Of a stretch of 39,401 nucleotides of DNA, positions 1 to 6,135 are shown in pieces. Position 1 is the stretch's first letter, and the number at the start of each line of letters is the position of its first letter. Source of the stretch: an uncultured Candidatus Saccharibacteria bacterium. GTDB taxonomy: Bacteria > Patescibacteriota > Saccharimonadia > Saccharimonadales > Saccharimonadaceae. The translations under genes and the position numbers were made by a program. Under the pieces are notes generated by a model. The model was not told the origin of the DNA. It was given only the letters and a program-made list of their open reading frames with translations, and ran no database searches. The stretch covers positions 1 to 39,401 of the forward strand of contig CAMYZS010000012.1 in assembly GCA_947303945.1 (NCBI GenBank), in the 5' to 3' direction.

Positions 1-1
1 A

Positions 2-391
2 TTTCCAGACGACGCCAAAACGCTCGATCAGGCTATAGACACATGGCGAGAAATACAAAAAGCAGAAATAGAAATATCTAAACTACGAGATATCAAGGGG
101 CTATTCCCAGATAGTATCAAAACGTTTAATCAGGCCATAGACGCATGGCGAGAAATGAAAGGCGCGGGAATGGACATATCTGTTTTACGAGAGGTTAAGA
201 AGCTATTCCCAGATGACATCAAAACGTCCACTCAGGCTATAAGCCTTGCGGAGACGAGAAAGACGAGAGGCATGAGTTGGTCGGACTTCTCGAAAACAAT
301 CAGCTCACTGGTCAGTGTTGGTTTTAGGAAATCTGATATAGTAAGATATCCACATTTAATTTCAAAATTATTACTTAAGAAAGGAGCATAA
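2..391 (+). CDS. C-terminal part of a helical-repeat protein (partial at window edge)
   Basis: The reading frame is open from the first bases, so only the C-terminus of a longer gene is visible. The 129 visible residues hold about three 34-36-residue repeats of the pattern LFPDD-x-KTxxQAIxxW-x-EI/M, the same repeat as the protein at 947-2671. They end in the same tail (SWSDFSKTISSL, then GFRKSDIVRYPHLISKLLL). An internal ATG at 155 would give a short protein, but the repeat pattern continues upstream of it, so 155 is probably not the start. The stop overlaps the start of the next gene by one base (TAATG), implying translational coupling. Function is unknown. The repeat resembles alpha-solenoid families such as mTERF, but that is inference. 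Confidence 0.8.
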   Translation, partial: FPDDAKTLDQAIDTWREIQKAEIEISKLRDIKGLFPDSIKTFNQAIDAWREMKGAGMDISVLREVKKLFPDDIKTSTQAISLAETRKTRGMSWSDFSKTISSLVSVGFRKSDIVRYPHLISKLLLKKGA

Positions 392-744
392 TGATAACCA
401 TACAAAATATTAACCCTATACTAAATAAAACCATAGTAATATATGCCCAGAAGAAATTAGGAGTTACCGCTTCGGTCTGGCTACATGAAATAGCTCGCAA
501 ATTAGAAGAATATAATTGGCCAATAGACTGTTGGCAAGTAGGTAAGGATAGTGCTGGCAACGAGATTAAAATTGATCGTCTCGGACGATTTCTATTTGGC
601 GTGCCTGGCTATGATGGGCATGTTAGAATAGTTACTAATGGTCCAGAAATTACGATATATTACCCTTCTGAGCCAACAGAAGCAGAAGCATTGTTTAATA
701 AACTAAAATCTGAGATTGAGATTCCTAATCAATTAGCTCCATAA
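391..744 (+). CDS. Small hypothetical protein coupled to the repeat-protein gene
   Basis: A 117-residue protein of no family I recognise. It starts at the ATG overlapping the previous stop (TAATG), with an AGGAG-like Shine-Dalgarno just upstream, so it is probably co-translated with the repeat protein. No signal peptide or membrane segment is visible. The N-terminal half is helical (YAQKKLGVTASVWLHEIARKL) and the rest looks like a small mixed alpha/beta fold with Gly and aromatic residues (GRFLFGVPGYDG). Tight coupling suggests a partner or modulator of the repeat protein. The equivalent position behind the second repeat gene carries an apparently unrelated small ORF. Confidence 0.7.
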   Translation: MITIQNINPILNKTIVIYAQKKLGVTASVWLHEIARKLEEYNWPIDCWQVGKDSAGNEIKIDRLGRFLFGVPGYDGHVRIVTNGPEITIYYPSEPTEAEALFNKLKSEIEIPNQLAP

Positions 745-928
745 TGCTTTTATCTTAGCATAGTGCACATGTAGCATAACTTGTTCTGAACTCAGAAAAG
801 CAGGCAACGTTTCGACCCATTCGCGCAAAACAGTAATAGAGATTTGCCTGAAACTTGGGATAGCGGATTGTTGCGAAATGTATGTATAGAAAAACAGCTT
901 TGCATCCCTCTCGTGTCAAAAGCTTTTA

Positions 929-937
929 TGCTATAAC
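929..937 (+). promoter_or_regulatory. Extended -10 promoter (TGCTATAAC) of the repeat-protein gene
   Basis: TGC plus TATAAC ends 9 bases before the ATG at 947 and there is no Shine-Dalgarno, so the transcript is probably leaderless or nearly so. The rest of the 745-946 gap shows no other gene. Confidence 0.5.
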
Positions 938-946
938 TATATATAT

Positions 947-2671
947 ATGGAAGGTGCCAAGGGTCTCAACATAGATGCTAATAGAGATACTAACTTTGAG
1001 ACTGAATATAGCCCAGAAAATCTAACGGATGGCGAACCCAAATCTATACCTGCTTTTGTAGCGCGCGCTCTGCGGAAAGCGAGAAGAAGTGAGAAAATAG
1101 CGCAAGACCGAATGCACTCTGAGCCAGAGGCTCGGTACGAACAGCAATATGGAAGAATTGAGCGAGAATCGGGTCGTGCGGAGACTTCTAAATATAATAT
1201 CCGCGCCAAAACCACATCTCGGCAAGCCATCCAGCAAGAACTCCAAAGTTATGGCGCAACTAGCATAGATGAGCTAGACGGTATCGATTATAGCGCAGAC
1301 GGCATAGGTCTCGATTATGTTATAAGAACACAGCAAAAGATACAAGAAGTTGGAATGAACGCAACTGTTTTACGGACGATTAAAGGATTATTTCCAGACG
1401 ACACCGAAACGCTCGATCAAGTTATAGGAATATGGCAAAGAATGCAAGAAGTAGAAATGAGTGCAGCTGATTTGCGAATAATTAAAAAATTATTTCCTGA
1501 CGATACTAAAACGCTCGATCAAGTTATAGAAATATGGCAAAGAATACAAAAAGCAAGAATGGATGTATATGATTTACGGACGATTAAAGAATCATTTCCA
1601 AACGATGCCAAAACACTTGATCGAGTTATATGGATATGGGAAACAATACGAGAAGCGGGAATGGATGAAGACAATCTATGGACGATCAAAGAAAAATTAT
1701 TTCCAGATGACGCTAAAACGGTCGATCAGGTTTTAGACGCATGGCGAGAAATACAAGAAGCGGGAGCGAATATATATGATTTACGGACGATTAAAGAATC
1801 ATTTCCAAACGATGCCAAAACACTTGATCAAGTTATATTGATATGGGAAAAAATACAAGAAGCAGGAATGGATGCAGACAATCTATGGACAATTAAAAAA
1901 GAATTATTTCCAGATGATACTGAAACGATCGATCAGGCTTTAGACGCATGGCGAGAAATACAAGAAGCGGGAGCGGATATATATGATTTACGGACGATTA
2001 AAAAATCATTTCCAAACGATGCCAAAACACTTGATCAAGTTATATTGATATGGGGAAAAATACAAGAAGCGGGAATGGATGCAGGAGATTTGCAGAATAT
2101 CGCGCATCGTTTTCCAGACAATACTAAAACGCTCGACCAGGCCATAGGGGCATTGCAAGAAATACAAGAAGCAGGAATGAGCGGATCCGATTTGCGGATA
2201 ATCATGGACCTATTCCCAAACGATGCTAAAAGGCTCAATCAAGCTATAGGGGCATGGCAAAAAATACGAGAAGCGGGAATAGGGTTATCTGAACTAAATT
2301 CCGAGAGACGGCGATATCCTAATATCAAAACAATCGATCAAGCCATAAACCAAATAAGGGCAGACAGACTGCAGACACTAAACAAACTATTTCCAGATAA
2401 CGTCAAAACAATCGATCAGGCTATAGCTGCCTTGCAAAGAATGAAAGATGCGGGAATACATATATCTAGCATAAAGGAGGTTAAGGAACTATTTCCAGAT
2501 AGCGTCAAAACAATCGATCAGGCAATAGGCCTTGTGGAGGCGAAAAAAACAAAAAATATGAGCTGGTCGGTTTTTTCGGAAATAATCAACTCTCTAGCCA
2601 GTGCTGGCTTTCAAATAGCCGATATAGTAAGGTGCCCATTTTTAATTTCAAAATTATTACTTGAGAAATGA
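947..2671 (+). CDS. 574-residue protein with twelve 34-35-residue helical repeats
   Basis: An N-terminal basic, non-repetitive region of about 140 residues is followed by twelve consecutive repeats (about residues 142-542) of consensus L-R-x-I-K-x-L/S-F-P-D/N-D-x-K-T-L-D-Q, then a short hydrophobic stretch, then QEAGMD. Most units are 34 residues; two are 35 and one (about residue 455) is shortened. Units 3-7 alternate between two subtypes, giving a ~69-residue super-repeat that suggests recent internal duplication. The C-terminal tail (GFQIADIVRCPFLISKLL) has the G-F-x3-DI-x4-P-x-L spacing seen in mTERF repeats. There is no signal peptide or membrane segment. A second copy of the family ends at base 391. 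An alpha-solenoid that binds nucleic acid or protein is plausible by analogy with mTERF, TALE or TPR families, but no function can be assigned. Confidence 0.85.
   Translation: MEGAKGLNIDANRDTNFETEYSPENLTDGEPKSIPAFVARALRKARRSEKIAQDRMHSEPEARYEQQYGRIERESGRAETSKYNIRAKTTSRQAIQQELQSYGATSIDELDGIDYSADGIGLDYVIRTQQKIQEVGMNATVLRTIKGLFPDDTETLDQVIGIWQRMQEVEMSAADLRIIKKLFPDDTKTLDQVIEIWQRIQKARMDVYDLRTIKESFPNDAKTLDRVIWIWETIREAGMDEDNLWTIKEKLFPDDAKTVDQVLDAWREIQEAGANIYDLRTIKESFPNDAKTLDQVILIWEKIQEAGMDADNLWTIKKELFPDDTETIDQALDAWREIQEAGADIYDLRTIKKSFPNDAKTLDQVILIWGKIQEAGMDAGDLQNIAHRFPDNTKTLDQAIGALQEIQEAGMSGSDLRIIMDLFPNDAKRLNQAIGAWQKIREAGIGLSELNSERRRYPNIKTIDQAINQIRADRLQTLNKLFPDNVKTIDQAIAALQRMKDAGIHISSIKEVKELFPDSVKTIDQAIGLVEAKKTKNMSWSVFSEIINSLASAGFQIADIVRCPFLISKLLLEK
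1370..2572 (+). repeat. Intragenic tandem repeats of about 102-105 bp (12 units)
   Basis: DNA encoding the twelve repeat units. Units coding LRTIKESFPNDAKTLDQV and LWTIKKELFPDDTETIDQ alternate between about 1580 and 2080 and are nearly identical at DNA level, which marks a recent higher-order duplication. Confidence 0.85.
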
Positions 2672-2743
2672 GCATAAGTTCTAAGCTTAGATGAATTACT
2701 AAAATACTCACAAGACGAGCTATATTGTAAGCATGACGAAAAT

Positions 2744-3013
2744 GTGATGAATCTTATAGATTTTATCGACAAAAATGGAACTCCAACTAGTCGCTATTAT
2801 ACGGCAGAGGATATTGTGGAAGAATATATATTTGGTCTTCGTATTGCGACCTCCTTCGATAGCGCCGGCGGAATCGAGGAAGTCTTAGACAAAATTGAGC
2901 TTAACGACGATGATCGAGATGGCGAAAAACCGCAGAGCTTCTGGAGCTTATTCAGAATGTACAGAACAACACTAGAATGTGGACTAATCGGGGATATACT
3001 CCGTTGGAAATAG
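2744..3013 (+). CDS. Small hypothetical protein downstream of the repeat gene
   Basis: An 89-residue acidic protein (start GTG at 2744 or ATG at 2747) that I do not recognise. The frame is open back to 2678 and the upstream residues (LSLDELLKYSQDELYCKHDE) look coding, so the original protein was probably longer. The junction with the repeat gene matches the one at 380-393, but the Shine-Dalgarno GGAG has become TGAG (providing the stop of the repeat gene) and the ATG has become AAG. The gene may therefore have lost its original start and be decaying. No membrane segments are visible. Confidence 0.5.
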   Translation: MMNLIDFIDKNGTPTSRYYTAEDIVEEYIFGLRIATSFDSAGGIEEVLDKIELNDDDRDGEKPQSFWSLFRMYRTTLECGLIGDILRWK

Positions 3014-3071
3014 CTAACCTCTTAGGATAAGAGTATCAAGAAAATGACCGCAAATCAATAAACTACCTAAG

Positions 3072-3130
3072 ACCTGAGTTCTTGTGAACTTTATTGCTGG
3101 CGGGTCGAGTGGGATATAAATAATGCGCGC
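3072..3130 (+). other. Decayed recombinase tail and att-like sequence
   Basis: The stretch from CCTGAGTT to GGCGGGTCGAGTGGGATATA and on to AATGCGC is a diverged version of the recombinase 3' end and junction at 39180-39235 (CCTGAGTTTTCC, then GGTGAGCCGGGTGGGACATA, then AATGCGCC). It probably marks the right edge of an old cassette carrying the repeat-protein genes. The rest of the 3014-3262 gap shows no gene. Confidence 0.5.
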
Positions 3131-3218
3131 CGCGGTTCCACTGTGCCAGGCTGAGTATCGAATATGCTCTCGCGCAGTTTTCTCGCCGCGTTCAACTCAG
3201 CCAAAGAAATACAATGTC

Positions 3219-3257
3219 AATTAAACAAAAAGCCAACCACACTAAGTAGCCGGCTTT
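3219..3257 (-). terminator. Rho-independent terminator of the beta-helix operon
   Basis: On the minus strand AAAGCC pairs with GGCTTT around an inner CTAC/GTGG stem, followed by a T-rich run. It lies just past the stop of the 3263-4612 gene. Confidence 0.6.
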
Positions 3258-3262
3258 ATTGT

Positions 3263-4612
3263 TTACTTTACCCGAGCGCCATTCACGTATAGTTTATAAC
3301 CATTTGCATGGATATTGCTATTTGTCGTATCGGCATTTGTGAGTGATTTAATATAAGTATCGCCCATTAAAGTTATCGAGCTAGAACTATCTAAGGTAAG
3401 CTCAACTTCGCCCGTATTGTCGCTATTAATCGCGCCCTTGAAAGTAGAGCCATTTTTGAGACTCATAGTAAGGCTTGAGATGGGATCAACCACAACGTTG
3501 CCGGTAGCAGATTGATTGGTTAGATTGAGTGTGACCGTGCCACCGTTACTACCGGATTTACCCCAAGAATCTTTCTGAATGCGGAGGAAGTTACCGGTCG
3601 CATCATTATTGATAATCTTGTTGTTTTCGAGATTAATCTCGGCAGTAGTATTAGTGACATAGAAGCTGTCGCCTTTGTTGGTAGTAATAGTGGAGTTTTT
3701 AGACGTAAAGACCGCTTGGCCCGAAGCCGCATCGCCACTCATCGATTGGTAGAGGAAGATGTTTTTGTAAGTGGTAGATTGGCCGTTCAGGGTATTGTTA
3801 GTGTCGGTAAGGTCGACGTTTTCGAGCGTGACGCTGTTCTTCCCTTCAATGACGACACCTTCGGAAGCGGTGGCTACTAAAGTGGCATTTTTGACGGTAA
3901 TGTCTGCTGTGGAATAGATGGCCGGTGAGCCTTGGCCGGTGGTTTTGTAGGTGCCTTTGTTGACCGTCACAGTGCCACCGCCACGATCGGAGCGGATTGC
4001 GGCACTAGAAGTACCAGCCGTGTTAATAGTGAGGTTTGTCGCATTCATAGTGCCACCGCCAGTAGTCATGATGCCGCCGGCATTATTCTTTTTGGTAGTA
4101 ATAGTGGAGTCGGAAATATTAACCGTGGTGCCATCCGAGGACGAATTATTGGTCGTAGCGGAGCCACCATAGCTAAACACGCCATTTGCGCCATTTGCGT
4201 CGGTCGTAATAGTAGCGTTTTTGATAGTTAGATTGGCGCCGCTTTTGGCGATAATGGCAGAGTTAGTGCCATAAAAGCTAGTATTATCGCCACCATCGGA
4301 ATCGCCAGTTTTGGTGACAGTAATATTAGAAAGCGTAGCTTTGATATCGCCCGATGCAGAGATGGCATTTTCGTCGGCCGTGGACGAAGTATATTCGCCG
4401 CTCGTAATTTCTTCGTCACTTGTAATCTCCTTGGCGGAAGAATAGGACGCGGACGAACCAGAGCCACCTTGCATTTGCGCAGATTGACCGTTACTATTCT
4501 GCGCATCGTTGCTACTACTAAGGGTGCCGATTAGGAAGCCCCATTCTACGCCCAGGATAATCGCAAGAACAATGATAGCGACTACGCAGGTTGAGGTAGT
4601 TTTATTTTTCAT
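3263..4612 (-). CDS. Membrane-anchored surface beta-helix protein
   Basis: 449 residues. An N-terminal uncleaved signal/anchor (about residues 8-30, VVAIIVLAIILGVEWGFLIG) is followed by a Ser/Gly/Gln-rich linker (NSNGQSAQMQGG). The long Thr/Asn/Ser-rich remainder shows rungs of the type VxISDSTITTKKNNAGGI and VTVNKGTYKTTGQGSPAIYS. This is typical of right-handed parallel beta-helix surface proteins, exposed outside the cell. No catalytic residues can be named; adhesion or glycan binding is a guess. It is the second gene of an operon with 4622-4879 (9-bp gap). Both proteins carry the NGQS-x-QMQGG motif after the membrane segment, pointing to shared assembly or a duplicated N-terminus. Confidence 0.75.
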   Translation of the reverse strand: MKNKTTSTCVVAIIVLAIILGVEWGFLIGTLSSSNDAQNSNGQSAQMQGGSGSSASYSSAKEITSDEEITSGEYTSSTADENAISASGDIKATLSNITVTKTGDSDGGDNTSFYGTNSAIIAKSGANLTIKNATITTDANGANGVFSYGGSATTNNSSSDGTTVNISDSTITTKKNNAGGIMTTGGGTMNATNLTINTAGTSSAAIRSDRGGGTVTVNKGTYKTTGQGSPAIYSTADITVKNATLVATASEGVVIEGKNSVTLENVDLTDTNNTLNGQSTTYKNIFLYQSMSGDAASGQAVFTSKNSTITTNKGDSFYVTNTTAEINLENNKIINNDATGNFLRIQKDSWGKSGSNGGTVTLNLTNQSATGNVVVDPISSLTMSLKNGSTFKGAINSDNTGEVELTLDSSSSITLMGDTYIKSLTNADTTNSNIHANGYKLYVNGARVK

Positions 4613-4621
4613 GCCACCTCC

Positions 4622-4879
4622 TTAGGATTCGTTGCTACTTTGGTTTTCGTTACTTTCGCCTGGCATGGCTGGCGGTTGACCGTTTTCGCCGCTTGGCATT
4701 TCTGGTGGAGTGCCACCGCCTTGCATCTGCGAAGACTGGCCGTTATTACTGCTGTTATTTGCGCCGAGAACATTCACGCTAATAATGAAGGCGCTAGTTG
4801 AAATAATTGCGCCAACTAGTACGCCAATAATGAACGAGAAAATTCTCATTTTAATGTCATCTTTGTGGTTGTTTTCCAT
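4622..4879 (-). CDS. Small single-pass membrane protein with Gly/Pro/Asn-rich tail
   Basis: 85 residues: a short charged N-terminus, one transmembrane helix (about residues 13-38, IFSFIIGVLVGAIISTSAFI), then an extracytoplasmic low-complexity tail (NNGQSSQMQGGGTPPEMPSG). An AGGAG Shine-Dalgarno sits 8 nt before the ATG, unlike the leaderless genes nearby. First gene of the operon with the beta-helix protein. The shared NGQS-x-QMQGG motif suggests the two act together at the surface. Function unknown. Confidence 0.7.
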   Translation of the reverse strand: MENNHKDDIKMRIFSFIIGVLVGAIISTSAFIISVNVLGANNSSNNGQSSQMQGGGTPPEMPSGENGQPPAMPGESNENQSSNES

Positions 4880-4894
4880 AATAAATCTCCTATG

Positions 4895-4923
4895 TTTATA
4901 TTGTATAAAAAATTATGGGGCAA
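4895..4923 (-). promoter_or_regulatory. Promoter of the surface-protein operon
   Basis: On the minus strand TTGCCC (4918-4923) and TATAAA (4895-4900) are separated by 17 bp, followed by an AGGAG Shine-Dalgarno and the ATG at 4879. Confidence 0.6.
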
Positions 4924-4959
4924 ATGTCTGAAACAATGCTGAAAAAGTTGAAAATATGG

Positions 4960-5274
4960 CTATTTAAAGTATTTGCCTTCGGTCTTGAGACTAACGACTA
5001 GCATGATGGCGATAAATATCACCATGAGAGCGGCGGAAATATTGATGAGGATATTGAGACTAGTAAGCATGCCGACACCAAGGAGACAAAGAATGGCACT
5101 GGTAATAATCATGGAAATGCCATTAAGAAAACGCGCTTTCTTGCGCACTTTGACAGGAAGTTTCTTACGCTCTTTGGGAAGGAGCGGATCAAATTTGCTC
5201 GTGAGCGTAGCGATGCCGAGCAAGATTTGGCCAATACTAAATATAATTAAGACAATCGCGATAATGTTTAACAT
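4960..5274 (-). CDS. Three-TM integral membrane protein
   Basis: 104 residues with hydrophobic segments at about 3-24, 50-70 and 74-96 and a basic loop (PKERKKLPVKVRKKARF) between the first two. It resembles DUF3784-type small membrane proteins, but the match is only by general layout. The start follows TATAAT (5281-5286) by 6 bases with no Shine-Dalgarno, so the mRNA is probably leaderless. Transcribed away from the small ORF at 5345. Confidence 0.65.
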   Translation of the reverse strand: MLNIIAIVLIIFSIGQILLGIATLTSKFDPLLPKERKKLPVKVRKKARFLNGISMIITSAILCLLGVGMLTSLNILINISAALMVIFIAIMLVVSLKTEGKYFK

Positions 5275-5280
5275 AAGCTC

Positions 5281-5286
5281 ATTATA
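5281..5286 (-). promoter_or_regulatory. -10 box (TATAAT) for the 3-TM protein
   Basis: TATAAT on the minus strand, 6 bases before the ATG; no clear -35. Confidence 0.45.
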
Positions 5287-5344
5287 TATGGCCAGGCATT
5301 TTTGGGGTAGGTATTGATATAATAAAGAAAACAGAGAACCGCTA

Positions 5345-5455
5345 ATGGGTATTTATGATTTAAAGGTAAAAACTAGGGACGGCAAGGTTGTAAAGCGATT
5401 TGATCCGACTTTCAAGCCAGAAGATATGGAAGAAGATATAAAAGGTTTACTGTAG
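5345..5455 (+). CDS. 36-residue hypothetical small protein
   Basis: ATG at 5345 with TATAAT at 5318-5323 upstream. The protein (MGIYDLKVKTRDGKVVKRFD and on to EEDIKGLL) has a beta-hairpin-like start and an acidic helical end, and ends one base before the convergent TetR gene. Composition looks genuinely coding. No family recognised. Confidence 0.5.
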   Translation: MGIYDLKVKTRDGKVVKRFDPTFKPEDMEEDIKGLL

Positions 5456-5456
5456 T

Positions 5457-6023
5457 TTATTGAACGTAGCGCACGAACATATCGCGAAGCTTTTGATTTA
5501 GATAATTACTAATATCATCAAGCTTTACGGTAATTTCGTTGCGGTAATATTTACGAATGATTGCAAAAGCACCATTTGTAAGAATCAATAATTCAAATTC
5601 TGCGCTTTTGTCATGGATGCCTTTTTTATGCAAGATCATCAGAACGTGCTGAGTCATGCTGATTTCGAGTTGACTCAAAAAAGCCGTCGGTGCATCACTA
5701 GACAAAAGCTGACGATAAACACCCTCTTGTTGCTTTAAGAAAGTGAAAACCTGATTTACATACTGCTCAATATCGTCGGCTGAGTTAAATTCGTAACTAT
5801 CAGCAAAAAGTTCCCCTTCGAGTTCGGATTGCAACTCAGCGCCAACCTCGTAGAGGTTATTGTAGTAATTATAAAAAGTGCCACGTGTAATTTCGGCACG
5901 CTCGGCTAGTTCAGTTACCGTAATATTTTTGACGGAGCCATGCTTAGCTAACAAATCCGCAAAAGCTTCGCGAATTTTACGACGCGTTCGATCGACGGCT
6001 CTGCGATAAGATTTTTTAACCAT
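5457..6023 (-). CDS. TetR-family transcriptional repressor of the MMPL exporter
   Basis: A helix-turn-helix lies near the N-terminus (ITVTELAERAEITRGTFYNY), followed by an all-helical ligand-binding region. The start at 6023 (MVKKSYRRAVDRTRRKIREA) is chosen over the more upstream ATG at 6080 for two reasons. A perfect consensus promoter (TTGACA, 17 bp, TATAAT) ends 6 bases before 6023, and the upstream ATG lies inside the operator palindrome. The mRNA is therefore probably leaderless and the protein 188 residues. It is divergent from the MMPL exporter at 6136, the classical arrangement for a TetR repressor controlling an efflux pump and itself. Confidence 0.85.
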   Translation of the reverse strand: MVKKSYRRAVDRTRRKIREAFADLLAKHGSVKNITVTELAERAEITRGTFYNYYNNLYEVGAELQSELEGELFADSYEFNSADDIEQYVNQVFTFLKQQEGVYRQLLSSDAPTAFLSQLEISMTQHVLMILHKKGIHDKSAEFELLILTNGAFAIIRKYYRNEITVKLDDISNYLNQKLRDMFVRYVQ

Positions 6024-6029
6024 AGTATA

Positions 6030-6058
6030 ATTATACCACTCTTTGAACAATGTGTCAA
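6030..6058 (-). promoter_or_regulatory. Consensus promoter of the tetR gene
   Basis: Minus strand TTGACA (6053-6058), 17-bp spacer, TATAAT (6030-6035). The expected start of transcription coincides with the ATG at 6023. Confidence 0.8.
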
Positions 6059-6063
6059 TATGG

Positions 6064-6079
6064 TGTCTAATTTTAGACA
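6064..6079. promoter_or_regulatory. Palindromic TetR operator
   Basis: TGTCTAA-TT-TTAGACA, perfect 7-bp arms, next to the tetR -35 box and about 40 bp upstream of the exporter -10. The position suits repression of both divergent genes. Confidence 0.65.
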
Positions 6080-6121
6080 TAGTGCAATAATACTGTTCTT
6101 CTTTGAATTATAAGAGGCGAA

Positions 6122-6127
6122 TATAAT
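6122..6127 (+). promoter_or_regulatory. -10 box (TATAAT) of the MMPL exporter gene
   Basis: TATAAT 8 bases before the ATG at 6136, no Shine-Dalgarno, so probably near-leaderless. Confidence 0.55.
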
Positions 6128-6135
6128 AATCAAAT

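Noticed and set aside
937-1246. Frames opposite the N-terminus of the repeat protein
   Set aside because: Cys/Arg/Ser-rich shadow frames with no start signal.
6024-6080. Upstream ATG at 6080 as the TetR start
   Set aside because: It lies inside the operator and upstream of a perfect promoter; residues added have no TetR similarity.
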